This document shows, piece by piece, positions 44,844 through 56,894 of a stretch of DNA of 64,000 nucleotides; positions within the stretch are counted from its first letter, which is position 1, and every line of letters begins with the position of its first letter. The notes below the pieces were generated by a model. That model was not told where the DNA came from. It was given only the letters and a program-made list of their open reading frames with translations, and ran no database searches. The position numbers were made by a program, and so were the translations under genes. Source of the stretch: Rhabditophanes sp. KR3021 (lineage: Eukaryota; Nematoda; Chromadorea; Rhabditida; Alloionematidae); contig CAUJLY010000001.1 in assembly GCA_963281155.1 (NCBI GenBank), forward strand, positions 3,286,001 to 3,350,000, written 5' to 3'.

Positions 44844-46778
44844 ATAGTAAAGTTAATTAATGAAGGAATCATTTAAAACTAAACATGTTATGCTTCGTAT
44901 TAATGTGGAAAACAGAACTTCAGTTAATGAGTAACAAATGCATGCATTGGTGAATCACAGATGAATCTTATATTAAATGAGTACCAAGGAAGAGAATACT
45001 ATATTAGCAAGTACAGAAATAAATTTGTTTTTCTATACTGATCTTTTTGTGATTTTAATAATTACATAACTTATACTTCTTGATTTATTTAAATTGATCT
45101 ATGTATTCTTATAAAAGATGTATTTTGTATTAACTCACTTTAATTTACATATTATAACTTAAAAAGGCCAAAATAAATTTGCCGTATATGATTCATCCTG
45201 CCATAAAACAAGTATAAAAATAACAATTGATTCGTGAATCGTAGAGAGCTACTCTTTTTTAAATCTCATTAGCACATCACTATTTTAATCAAATCAGGGT
45301 CATACTTTCATTTTACTCCTTTGTTTAAAGTATTTTATATAATTGATTTCTTTGCAAATTTGTCCAATAAATGCTAAGTTAATTGTTTAATTAAGTTAGA
45401 TTAAATAGGACTTTACTTGATTATAATAAATTTAATGCATATTGTTTAAGATCGAAATTAGCGATGAACGAATTTTGGCTTGCTAATAAAGTAATAAAAG
45501 CAGATATTATTTAATATTACTTATGTTTCTCTCTAATCGAATACCGGAAGTTAAAAAATGATTTTTTATTATTCGACACTAGAAATTTCTGTTTGTTATT
45601 TCCAATTTGATGAAACTGAAAAACAATAATGTATAAGTAAAGGACATATTTTAAAGCTACTACTCTTTAAATGAATCAATTTAAATAAACAAAATCTATT
45701 TTCCGAACATTCCAATTACATATTCCATGAATATAAATTATTTGTATTTTCCTCAGTATTGCTTGATGGTGAATATCAATTTAAAAATCTGCTAAACTTT
45801 AGCAACAAATCAAACTTTAAAAAAGTAAAATTTCTTTTTTACCATTATAATTATTTTTCTTATTACATTTGTAACTGTTATATCGTCCTTAACTATTCAA
45901 CATAATTTTTTAGTATTTAGAAACTGTTTTTATTGATTCTGAAGAATACCTAGACATGGTTTAGGACTGTTAAAAATGTACTTTGGTTTTGCTTTTTAGT
46001 ATCGCAGATTATCTTTGGCATGTGAACCTAAATTTCAATTATTGGCATATGCAATTTGTGGCATTAGAGTAATGCATTCTACAGACATTATTTCTTTATA
46101 AAGAAAGCAATGAGGCGATTTTGTTCTTATCAACTCTGTATAGTCTATCAACGTTAGCTGTACTTGTCTTTTGAACATTGGTGATTAAATACCAAGCATA
46201 CATTAAGTGAGAAATGCAGTTAATTAATAATCATTCCATTTGTTTGTTTAAATAAAATTAATTACTAACTACTTTAATAAATAACGTCTAAAGATAACAC
46301 CGTAATAATATTTGACTCTTGTAAAATTAGTATTGCAATTACACAATGATTAGTGAATCTAAAAGCATATTCGAAGTGATGTATTTAGTTAGTATAAAAA
46401 GTTATTATTGTTCATTCAAACGGATGTATTACATATTCGTTTTTTTCAAATAAACAAGAGAAGACCTATAGACATGTATGCCATGCATATTTGTAAAAGG
46501 CTTTCCGTCACATACTAAATTTGTTTTATTAGTTATGTAAAAGTTTACGCATTATTCATCATTGTTTTCATTTAATGTGACTAGGCACTTTTGGTTTATG
46601 CAAGTAAAAACAACTAGTGCGATTAAAGTATATGGCCATTAATTAAATAATATATTTATAAAAAATCATACCTAATAACCTTCATCAAACCATATTTTCT
46701 GAATATTAACAAAACAAATTATGTATATAGGTATGTGTTAATAAATTGTTCCTCACAATTCTTGTTCTTTTATAAATT
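44844..46778. other. Gene-poor region
   Basis: About 1.9 kb, strongly AT-rich. I see no gene, RNA or transposon. Short tandem receptor scraps may exist but cannot be supported. Confidence 0.6.
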
Positions 46779-47750
46779 ATGACAGATTTCAGGAAAATAT
46801 TAAACATATCATTATTTATATTTTCCGCAATCTTCAATCTATTGGCCATTTATATTGTCAGTACTGTCCCTAAAGATAAAGTATATAAAGATTTTGCCAA
46901 GTTATTGAAATTTCAATTTGTTTTTGACCTATGCTATTCTTTATATTTTCTAATAACTGGCTTTCAACTTTATCTTACTGAAGATGGTTTGATTTGTAAT
47001 TTGCGCAACTTCAATTTGGATAATATGTTTCGTATAATATATATATTTTTGATTGCCATTCATGTAATATTCATTTATTTTAATGTATTCTACATAACCG
47101 TTATGCTTTTCTTGAGTTATTTTCAATCTTACAACCAACTCAAGATTAAGATTGAACATTTTGTTTCGGGAGTAATCTTTGTCTTTGCAATCTCAGCATA
47201 CTTGGCATTTGTCAATTTAGTTACAATTGACATAAATAGTTCATTAAGTGTAATTTTTCGAAATTCGACATCTTCAAGTGAAAATATAGTTGGTATGAAA
47301 ATACCTTTGTATGGATTCAAATTTACATTTTCCTTAGGAAATATATTTTTCTTATTAACTGCAAATTACATTAGTAGTATTGTGATCTTGATCAAATATA
47401 TTTATCATATTACTATAAATACAAACAATATTTCTGCAAGTGTTAAGAAAACGGCATATGAATTATGCAGCATTTTATTTGCTCAAAGTATGGTTCCTTT
47501 TATTATCTTTGGCATGCCTGTTATAATTTACCTAATACGAACAGAATATCAAATAGACACACAAGAATTAGGAAATTTATTTATTACTTGTCATGGATTA
47601 AATCCCACAAACAATGCATTATTATTTTTGTTATTATCAACAAGAAATAGATCTGTTATTTTTGAAGTAATCAAAAAAATTCTATCGAAAAATAATGTTG
47701 GGGATTACCAAATGAATAATCACATAGTCGTTTTTCATACTCATCATTAA
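46779..47750 (+). CDS. Serpentine chemoreceptor, single exon
   Basis: 323 residues, seven hydrophobic segments. FNLLAIYIVSTVPKDKVYKD is TM1 and the TM1-TM2 loop, FAQSMVPFIIFGMPVIIYL is TM6 with the superfamily's Q..P.....P pattern, and LNPTNNALLFLLLSTRNRSV is TM7 with a basic continuation. This is a Str-superfamily layout. It is convergent with the receptor at 47911, which lies only 160 bp away, and differs from it in sequence. Confidence 0.82.
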   Translation: MTDFRKILNISLFIFSAIFNLLAIYIVSTVPKDKVYKDFAKLLKFQFVFDLCYSLYFLITGFQLYLTEDGLICNLRNFNLDNMFRIIYIFLIAIHVIFIYFNVFYITVMLFLSYFQSYNQLKIKIEHFVSGVIFVFAISAYLAFVNLVTIDINSSLSVIFRNSTSSSENIVGMKIPLYGFKFTFSLGNIFFLLTANYISSIVILIKYIYHITINTNNISASVKKTAYELCSILFAQSMVPFIIFGMPVIIYLIRTEYQIDTQELGNLFITCHGLNPTNNALLFLLLSTRNRSVIFEVIKKILSKNNVGDYQMNNHIVVFHTHH

Positions 47751-47910
47751 TTTATTTTTGACACTTTAGTGATTACTGTTATTTAATTGTACTGTAATGT
47801 GGAAACATTATTAATTTGTATCATCAAATTTGGAGCAATAAATTACAAAAACAATTTTTATGAACATAATTTAAAAGATAAATATTTACAACATTACTTA
47901 TATAATTCCA

Positions 47911-48967
47911 TTAGGAATTGGCCACGATTGTGGACGAACCATGATTTTGAAATTTAAAATAGGATAATAACTTTCTATGACACGGCTTGATGAAAATTAT
48001 AGTCATTATCGGATTTAACAGTATTATAAAGATAAACATTAAGCAAATGTAGTTAGAGATGCCATTTAAATGTATTTCTAAAATTGAACATAATAACACA
48101 ATTGAAGCAGGCCCCAACCCACTGATTATTGATGTAACTGCATTAAAGATCATAACCTTGTTTAATTGTGAGTGCATGTGCCTTGTTTTGGTATGCATTT
48201 TTTTATGGCTTAATTTTAACTGCTTCCAAATCTTGATAAATATGTAAATTTCAAGTGCCACTACAATTAGAAGAGTAACCACGCTATGAGAGATTCCTAA
48301 TAATCCTTTTATCGTGTTAGTATTTGTGGCAAAATAAACAATTGGATACTTATCATTTCTGTAGAAAAACGCATCTGGCAAATCATTTCTAATGGCTTCA
48401 TAATTTTCTGGTCCTGTTTCGTTAAATCCAGTATACCAGAAAATCATATTTAATAAATTCCAAGAAATATTCATTAAAATAAGCATCCAAAATTTATTCA
48501 GAGTTTGATTTGTTTGACTAAAAACGGAAACCAAATTAATCACAACTCAATGTGCAACTTAACTGTACAATAATGCAATATCTAAAGTAAAAGATTATCA
48601 AATTATTACACTGCGAAATCATAAACATAAAAATGGACGAAAGAGCCAACAGCAGTGCTATATTGTTAGGAACTTCCTTAAAAACATCACTTAAATAAAT
48701 AAATGTTACTAGGTGATGTACTCTAGGCTCAAGCAAATTAGCGGCACTTTTGGCTGATATTATATAGATCCCATCTGTCAAAGCTGATAAAATGACAATT
48801 CTTTTGTAAGGAATAAATTCGTTTTCTTTTATTCCAATGCATAGGATAAAAATGAGAGCATTTAATATTAATCCAAGTACTGAGGTTCCATCAAGGCATT
48901 TAATTACAATATTTCGTATATAAAAGATTTCAGTAGTTGAATAGTCAATAATAGGTAGTTTATTCAT
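47911..48967 (-). CDS. Serpentine chemoreceptor, two exons
   Basis: Exons 48564-48967 and 47911-48517 with a 46-bp intron (GTTAAG...TTTTTAG) encode 336 residues; an ATG at 49000 would add eleven. The donor is set by phase: it joins YFRYCIIVHQTNQTLNKFW, the TM3 end and second loop of Str-type receptors. WNLLNMIFWYTGF is TM4 and ILLNPIMTIIFIKPCHRK is TM7 and tail. It is the intact relative of the pseudogene at 49312, arranged head to head with it. Confidence 0.8.
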
Positions 48968-49311
48968 TGTTACAAAAAAGTTGTACGGAAATTGAATCAA
49001 ATGTTTTATACTCGTACTTAAATTCGGGCATAATATTATTTATAATGATAAAATAAACTCTTTATTTTTAATTTTATCAGATAAATGAAGAATCTAAAAT
49101 CTAATATTTTCACTATTTTTATTTAATGAGATTGAATATCATCATGACATTTGAATTTAAAAAGTCATATACGATTAATATTGTTTTGTAAATAACTAAT
49201 TACGCACTTACATTATGATTAATGTTAATAACAAAGGCTGAAAAACATCAGATGTTAATCATATTAAAATAAAGTTATAATTTTAATATTAGTATATCAA
49301 TATTTGTACTA

Positions 49312-50300
49312 ATGTTCCAGTTATTTCGAATTGTAAAATCTTTGTATCTACTCCCAATGATAATGGAATCTTACTCATCAGTTGATTATTCAAACAGCAC
49401 TATATGTTTTAGGAGAAACGTAATAGAAACATCTTTAGACGTTATATTACTCATGGGAACGTTTTCGAATATGTTGTTGCTGATACTCTGTTTCGTGTCG
49501 AAGATAAAGAATTCAAACTTTATAAAAAAATTATTCATTATCTTTCATAATTTTAAGCAAAAGTGGAACCAATTAATTAAAACCAAGAGTTTATCACTTG
49601 ATACTTTTTGTATATTCAAACGATTACTGGAAAGAAGCAACAATCACAGTAACATTACTTATAAGTCTTTCGCTGATTTCACATTAATGGTAACCGAATG
49701 CAACATATTAATTGTGTTTTATTATGGCTCTATAATTACTGTCAGTAAGTTTAAATTATGTTTTTACTATATATTTAGACAGAAAAAGTTTTATTTACTT
49801 TTAATGATAAATTTATTATGGAATCTGGTATATGCTTTTTTGTGGGGAGTTGGGTATGTGCGGTTACGAAAGATGAATATAAACAAATTAAAAATGATTT
49901 ACCCCGGGAATGCATCTACAGACCTGATAATTACAGAATGCAATATTTTGGCTATGAATGTTCACAGTTTTAATGTATTAATAGGATGTACGTATCTAAT
50001 TTTTACAATTGTTTCAGTTATATTAAGTGAAATATATATTCACCAAGATTTGGTACCAATTTAATCCAAATTCAAAGACTTTAAAAACAAAGCAAAGGCA
50101 TTTTCAATTAAATATTGTTATCTTTTGTAATACTGTAACGGCATTACTAAGTTGTGCGGTCCCATGTTCAACTCTTATGTGATTTTAGGCATTCATTTGA
50201 ATAATAAAAGGAATTGTTCATGTTTATTTGGATACCAATACTGAATCCGCTTGCTTCGATTCTCTTTTTAAGTAATTTTGATATACAATGTTGGTAATAA
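49312..50300 (+). pseudogene. Chemoreceptor pseudogene, inverted copy of the neighbour
   Basis: The plus strand aligns piecewise with the receptor at 47911. VDYSNSTICFRRNVIETSLD matches IDYSTTEIFYIRNIVIKCLD. Segments around FYLLLMINLLWNLVYAFLWG and KQIKNDLPRECIYR (shifted frame) match WNLLNMIFWYTGF and EAIRNDLPDAFFYR. After a TAA at 50062, VIFCNTVTALLSCAVPCSTLM matches MIFNAVTSIISGLGPAS, and IPILNPLASILF matches the TM7 part. At least three frame changes and stops are present. The open 250-codon stretch at the 5' end is a by-product of two compensating shifts. Confidence 0.75.
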
Positions 50301-51158
50301 ACATATTCTGCCAGAATAAAATCTGTTTATAAATAAACAGTTATGATAAAAATAGATTCACAAATATTAAAAATGCCATATTTTATTAATTACTGTATGT
50401 ATTATTTATCCTACAATCTTTTATTAAATATACACAATATATTTACTCAAATTAATAACAACTTCGAGATTAAGAACTTTGGATTTAATAATATTGTTGA
50501 AGTAATTTGGAGATCTCCAAATCATTTTAAACGTTTTCATTGAGTAATGTGGATAATCAACCTTTAATTAGTCTCAGAAATACTGGACTTCAGATTGGCA
50601 AAAATAAACACAATGAGAAGATTAATTTCAATAATCTGATTAGCACCATCTCATTCAGATGTGTATATTAATTGATTAATTGTATTTTTATTTAGTGTCA
50701 TCATTGTATTAAACCAAATATTAATTTAATTATAAATAAAAATTAACTTTTAAAAAATAATCAAGCAGTAGATATGTGCATATATGAGTATATTAAATCA
50801 GTTATTGTAAAATGAATTTATACGCTTTTGTTTTAAATAATTTGATAAAACATGTTAAATTAACAATATTTGGTATTAAACATGTGATTAAATGTTATTA
50901 GAGCTTATTTTAGAATTTACGCGGTTATTATCAACTCCTGATCCAAAAACTACACATCACTCATCTTATCTGTTTTTATAATTTTGCATAAAAATTAGTT
51001 AATTGTTATTTAAATTTACGTATTATAATAAATTAATAGTAATTTACTAGGTATTTTTAAGCATTACCGAAACTTAAATTAAGAAACAAATGCTTATTTA
51101 AGACAAAGCTAATAAGCTTAAGAGATACTAAAAACAAGAAAGATTCTATATAAATAAA
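50301..51158. other. Intergenic, AT-rich
   Basis: About 860 bp. A 66-codon ORF at 50343 has no supporting features. Confidence 0.55.
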
Positions 51159-51371
51159 ATGATGGTGTTAAAATCTAATTATGAGCTGTGCTTCATTTGT
51201 TTATTATTTTCAATCAAATGGCAATTTATTTCAAGGACCTCTATATATCCTCTAATAAAGACATCATTTGAAATTGCTGAGAGTAGGTTAATCAAACCAT
51301 GTGTAAATATCTTTAAAACAATGTATCCAAATAAAATTGAGCCAATCAAATATTTAACAAAAAAAGACTAA
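51159..51371 (+). CDS. Possible small secreted peptide
   Basis: 70 codons starting MMVLKSNYELCFICLLFSI, a plausible signal peptide or anchor, then a Lys/Ile/Pro-rich tail. A TATATAAATAAA-like box lies just upstream. No family recognised; could be a chance ORF. Confidence 0.25.
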   Translation: MMVLKSNYELCFICLLFSIKWQFISRTSIYPLIKTSFEIAESRLIKPCVNIFKTMYPNKIEPIKYLTKKD

Positions 51372-51571
51372 TGATTACAAGACTAATTCCAACACAATGT
51401 CATTATTATCGGAATAATTAAGACTGATTTACACTTTTATTTAAGAAGTAAATTACATAAATATGATTGCAACATAAAATAAAGAAGTAAGTAGTAAAAT
51501 TTAAAATTTATTGTTTTCTAAAATATGTTTGTATAATCACTTTTTAATTGTTAGTTTATATGTATCAAAAA

Positions 51572-52080
51572 TTAAGTAGCAGCTCTATGTCTTCTTTTTG
51601 CAATTGGAGTCAGAGTAATTGAAGTAATATCATCTTTAAAACCACTCTTTAAAGCAGTGACCTGTCTGCCAGTCGAATAACGATAGGGAGTAGATGTTGT
51701 AAATGTTATCCCGGTCCCTTCCCTTTCAGCTATTGGATCCATTCTTAACTTTTCACCGGAACCTTTGTTCAGCCGAAGACGGTACATCCTAATTTTGTAA
51801 TACAGGTCGTGTGCATACCCTCCTAGATGTATAACACACTTTCCCATCTTCTGATATTTCATACCAGTGCAGTGTAGACGCATCTTCTGTCCTGCGTACA
51901 AGAGTGCATGCTGGACAATTGATAGCACAAAATCAAAGGCAACCATAATGGAGGACTGAAACAAATTAGATAAATATTATTGTTTTTATAACTTACGGCG
52001 TTCGATTCTTCAATTACATATTTCTTTCTGTTGACGGCAAGTGGATGGCAATTGCGATTATTGTTAGTGGTTAATGACAT
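51572..52080 (-). CDS. Unrecognised two-exon protein
   Basis: Exons 51997-52080 and 51572-51955 with a 41-bp GTAAGT...TTTCAG intron give 155 residues. After a polar N-terminus (NRKKYVIEESNA) comes an amphipathic segment (VAFDFVLSIVQHALLYAG), then a basic Tyr/Arg-rich stretch and a Thr/Ser-rich C-terminus ending RRHRAAT. No signal peptide and no motif I can name. The clean splice and the polar composition argue that it is real. It lies 230 bp downstream of the carboxylesterase on the same strand, so the two may be co-transcribed. Confidence 0.55.
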
Positions 52081-52308
52081 GGTACTTACTGCTTTCAAAA
52101 TAATGACCATCTCATTATATTTTGCCCTTTATATGAGTAAATTTCATCGATATCTCGGCTTTAAAAATGATGATTTCTTAGGTACAACAATTCGATACTA
52201 AGACCTTTCATAGTTCGATTAAGATGAACTTAGAACAAGTAACAAATTTATATAATCGTATTTACTTTTATTGAACAAAATAGATACAAATGTGTATGAA
52301 ATAAAGTT

Positions 52309-54228
52309 TTATAATAACGCAACAATTAAAAGCAAACATGAAATCAAAATACTTGACTTAGTTTGATAACTGTTACTTGGCTTTGGTGGATCTATTCCTT
52401 TATAAAATGACTCTGGGTAGCTTAGTTCAATGTATGATGCATTATTCATAGCCGAAGAACATTTCTTTTGCACTTTTAAGTAGTCTCCTTCATCGCTTTC
52501 GTGATTGTAACTTCCTACCTTATCAGGTAAAATACGGTTCCAGAAGTTGCTTGCTTTTTCGTGATAATTATTGGTCATTCCACTGATTTCAAGCTTGTAA
52601 TTGAAGTCAACAACAAAATAATTGTTAATCTTATTATCAAACTGTTTAAATCTAATGTCCTCGCAGCCCGGATTACCTTTTGCAATAAATGAAATAAACA
52701 TTTTAGAAAATTGACGTTGAACGATCTTCTCTATGATACTCATATTTTCAGAATGCAGACCAACCAGGTATCGTAATTCGAATCCATGGTAAGGAAAATT
52801 AGATGGTTGACTAGATTTGTTTAATGATCCACTAAATTCAAATTGATACAAGAATGTTGGTAGACCTCTTCCAGAATTTAAAGTGGCTTGATGCAATATT
52901 GGCAGATTAAATATTAAGTCATCTTCAATATGTATTGTCGCGTAAGGATCGTCTTTGTATTGAAGAACGCATTCATTTGTAGCGGCTTCAACATATTCGA
53001 AGTCAAAAGCAGTTATGAAGGCATTACAAACTGCTTTTAGTTTCTCAACATCAACTATGGTCGTATTGTTTTTGAGTAACAAATTTTTACCTCGACCAAT
53101 TTCTTCTTTGGTTGTGCCAAGAAGCATAGCAACGTTAGGTTTAACTTTTTCAAGTACATCAATTGGTCTTTCGAAAAAGGAATTTTTACCAGAGTCTTGT
53201 GAGATTGATTCAAAAAATACACCCGAATCTTCTAGTAATTTTTGAATACTCATCAACTCACTCACATCTTTCTTCCTTAAACAGTCTAGGACATTTTCAA
53301 CGTCTTCCACTTTATCCCAATCGGTACTTTGAAAGGCGCACTCCGCATGAATAGCAAGCTGTCTAGAAACATTTTGGTTATTATTACCGAATTCAAATGG
53401 TAATCTGGCGGCAGACATCAATATAACCTTATCATATAACCCATATGCTTTAGGCGAAACAGACAAATAAGTCATTATACAGCTTCCCGCGGAGTGGCCC
53501 ATCAATGTTATTCTTGCCGCATCACCTCCAAATTGAACAATTTCTTTATGAACCCATTTTAAAGCTTTCAAAGTATCAAACAACAATATGTTTGGTTGTG
53601 TTGACAAATTCAATTTATTATTTAAATTAAGTAAACCTAGCATTCCGAGACGGTGACTAAATGAAACAAAAATAATGTTTCTGTCATTGTTAGCAAAGTT
53701 GTCAATTAAGATTGTTTGGTCAAGTATAACTGGTGAATTAAATCTAAACCCACCACCAAGACCAAAGAATACTACGGGGCAATTGCCATATATCAAACAA
53801 CTCGCCGAGGTAAAGACATTTACGGTCAAACAGTTTTCGGATGTATTGTAAGCGTCGTGTTTGTTGTCAGTCGTACTTGTGTTCCATGGGCATCCATCTT
53901 TATATTGTGTTGCATCCAATTCACCTTCCCAATTATCCTTATCTGTAGGCACACTAAATCTCAAAATATTTGAGGGCGTTTCTGCATAAGGTATACCTAA
54001 ATACACATAACCACGATTTCCATTTTTATTCAAAATACGTCTGCCTCGTATTAATCCGTTTCTAACATTTAAATAAATTATTAAATAACAGTAACTGGAA
54101 AATATCAAAAATTTAACTTACGATATCCTTCTTAATGTCAAATCTTTTCCAGCAAACTCAGCATTATCATTAGATTCAATAAAAACTATCAGTATCAGCA
54201 ATAGAAAACAACTTTCTTTAAAAAACAT
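52309..54228 (-). CDS. Type-B carboxylesterase with C-terminal membrane tail, two exons
   Basis: Exons 54122-54228 and 52309-54061 with a 60-bp intron encode 619 residues: signal peptide (about 1-19), alpha/beta-hydrolase domain, and a hydrophobic tail (SSILISCLLLIVALL) that could be a GPI signal or anchor. YLGIPYAETP, ENCLTVNVF and the nucleophile elbow GHSAG (Ser at about residue 226) fit the family; usual members have GESAG. The catalytic His is in YHGFELRYLVG. The oxyanion-hole motif is GLGGGF where HGGGF is normal, so the His is replaced by Leu. It probably hydrolyses or binds esters at the gut surface, or is catalytically weakened. Confidence 0.85.
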
Positions 54229-54473
54229 TTTATTCAATAAGCAATACCATCAGGAAACGAACTAACTTTATATACATTGACATGTCATTTTAATAATAAA
54301 GCCGATCATGTACTTAGGCAGTTGGTTTACAAGAATCAATTGCTAATCCTCCTATTGTTTACAACAAATATGAATCATGTGTATTTATTGGAATAAAAGT
54401 CGCAAAAAAAGAGTTTAAATGAATCACACAATATTTATCTATCAAAAAGTACAAAAATGGTAGTAAGAATAAA

Positions 54474-55115
54474 TTATGAAGCAGTAGTTGTTTTTAACTT
54501 ACTGATAATATTCATTAAAAATGGCAACAGTATTAAAATCTTGCTTACTTGACCATATTTAAGTAAATTACTTTCATTTTTGTCTTTTATAGCAGCCAAT
54601 TCTTTTAAATAAAACCATTGTATGTCTCTGACTTCATAAAGTGAATTGGTTTTGTCACAAATAGACATTGGAACATTTTTGACGACAAAATATTTACAAT
54701 AAATTCCTCCCGATGTCCTTTCAATAAAGTTGTACGCATAATAACCTGTTTCTTCATAGGTCTCTCGAATTGCACATTGGATAGGTTTCTCGTGCTTGGG
54801 GTTGGTCCGTCCCTTTGGCATACTCCAATTGCCGGCAGTTGAAGAGACGGACTGTATTAACAAGACGTAATCCATACGACTGTTCAGCTAAATACACCCG
54901 TATCTTGGGGTATTTTTGATGAAAATTCTATGAACCAAGATTAATTTCCTGATTGCATCATCACACTTCTTTTCATATATCCAATTTCCATATGACATCT
55001 TGGTAAAGGTCAACAAGTTTGTCGGCAGCTTTCAAAAATGAGGGTATGTCTAATGTGCTCTTCGAAAAACCAAAATGCCTTAATGGAGTCTTCTATTTCT
55101 TGTACAGTCAATGGA
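54474..55115 (-). pseudogene. DCP2-like mRNA-decapping Nudix pseudogene
   Basis: The region 54474-54875 encodes a Nudix core: NWSMPKGRTN, the box CAIRETYEETGYYA and the following strands with IQWFYLKEL, matching DCP2 (cap hydrolase of mRNA decay) better than other Nudix enzymes. Just upstream, in the same frame, NTPRYGCI is followed by a TAG and then LNSRMDYVLLIQS, where DCP2 reads PVYGAI-x-LN...VLLVQ. Further up, KAFWFFEEHI resembles box A, again followed by frame breaks. The spacing between the G and the first E of the Nudix box is one residue longer than usual. Stops and frame changes make it a pseudogene. Confidence 0.65.
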
Positions 55116-55564
55116 AGCAGTGGTCTTTTCCAATGAATGCTTTCTTCAACCATCTGAGAACTTTTTTAGTTCCATTACTTAGATCACCAAATACTTTGAT
55201 TCTGTCAATTTCACTTGATATAAACGATGTATGGTTAGTTTGGTGTGAGTATGCGGCCGATTCAAATGGATTAAATTGTTGATACCCAATTTTATCATAG
55301 AAAGAGGTGTTAGTGTAAGGAGATAATTAAACATTGCTAAAATGCCCCGTTGGTTGATTAATAGTATTTCGGCACACGCAAGAGGAATTGTGTTCGTTTA
55401 TAAAAGCAATTGAATCAAAAATAATTGTGTTGAAGTTAAACACATTAATATAACTGTTTGTATTTAAATTTTCTACAATGACAACAAACATCTTGCAATA
55501 TTCATAAACTAAACTAATTTACACCAAACATTATATACCAACCCTTGTTTTAAGTAAATATTTA

Positions 55565-56290
55565 TTAAAAATGTAAGATTCCCATTTGTGATTTGTCGGT
55601 TGAATCACAATCAAAGATAAAGATACTTGATGCATTATTCCTAATTTCAGCTTCTAAGCATTTCTCTTGGGAAACTATAATAAGTTGATGTGTTGTGAGA
55701 TTGTAGTTAAAATGTTGATTTCCTCCTTGTCCGTGAAAGCCATAAAGGTTGACAGATGCTTGATTTGTACATGATGGCGCATCGAAACAATGTTCCCCTG
55801 TTTTGATAGCCTTTTTCCAATACAAAACGAAACTTTTAACTTTATCTGTGCATTCCGTGAAGCTCAAAGGAGTATCCTTATACTGTTATCAATACACAGA
55901 TTTAACTCTTCATTGTAAATACCTCATTGACAAATCTTGAGGTTCAATGTGAGGGTAAGTATTCTTTTGATCAAAATTATATTTTTCATATACCAATTAA
56001 AAGATTTACATCTCAACTGTTTGCGAGTGGTCAATTCCTTAGTAATGCCTCCAGGATCAATCTGTCTAACATTGTCTCTTCTTTGATATAAGTACTCGGC
56101 ATGTTCATCCATCCAAAAAACAGCTATTTTTTAAGTCTTTAGCTACATAATTTCCTAAGCCAGAATTATCGTCAGTTTTGAAGTATGGCTAATTTTGAGG
56201 GCATCTATAGATATGAGCAGTTCTAGAACAAGGAGCATCAATTACTGAATCACCACATTCGGCAATACTCAAATCAAAAGAAAGTGATAA
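55565..56290 (-). pseudogene. Polypeptide GalNAc-transferase pseudogene (3' half)
   Basis: In order on the minus strand: LSFDLSIAECGDS and PCSRTAHIYR (the GGSI..PCSRVGHIFR block), an in-frame TAG, AVFWMDEHAEYLYQRR and RQIDPGGIT with CKSFNWY (catalytic-domain end), a one-base shift, then NTYPHIEPQDLS. After a short intron-like gap comes the ricin-type lectin domain (KTGEHCFDAP, GFHGQGGNQHFNY, KCLEAE, IFIFDCDS) at 55565-55867. These are the hallmarks of Golgi O-glycosylation initiating enzymes (gly in nematodes). The N-terminal catalytic part with DXH is missing, so it is a dead duplicate. Confidence 0.75.
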
Positions 56291-56894
56291 TTTACTTACA
56301 GGGAAAGGTAATTCAGTCAGTTCACCTATAAGAGAAAAGGAAACCACCTCACCAATCTTGGCTGTTGCAAATCAAAAAGACTTCGTTAAATTTGGAGATA
56401 TGGTAGCAAGTAGTGATATCCTACACAGAAGAAGAATTAAGTGCCATTATTGGGCTATTAAATTTTAAACACATCAATTATAGAGAAGACAAATTTTTTG
56501 TTGTTTAATTATTTTTTGTTAAATGCAAATAAATTGTGTACCCAAAAAAGTCTATTTTTCAAATTAAAAAACACATGAAATAATGATTAATAGACAAACA
56601 TTGAAAGCTGACGAAATGTCGATGATGTTAAAAAACAGTTTGCTGCTTCTTTAGATAATGATTAGATAAGAATACACCATTACCCTTCACAAATTACTTA
56701 TAAATAGGGATTATTTGTCGTTATTTTGGGAGATCATTTGAATGGAATTGATAAGAAAGCGTTGATTTTACCTTTATATTAGATGTTATTAGATGTTTAA
56801 TTAGTAGATGATTTAAGATTGCTTTAGAGTGATCATTCAAAGTTCACTAATATAATTTTTGGTAGTTTACATAATTATGTTTGTGTTTTAGACA
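56291..56894. other. Intergenic, with possible further GalNAc-transferase debris
   Basis: About 600 bp. Up to about 56420 the minus strand may contain more decayed transferase exon sequence, but I cannot align it. A TGTGTTTTAG just before the ATG at 56895 looks like a splice or spliced-leader acceptor. Confidence 0.4.

Noticed and set aside
49312..50064. Intact 250-residue receptor-like gene
   Set aside because: Alignment with the neighbouring receptor shows two compensating frameshifts inside it and further homology after its stop.
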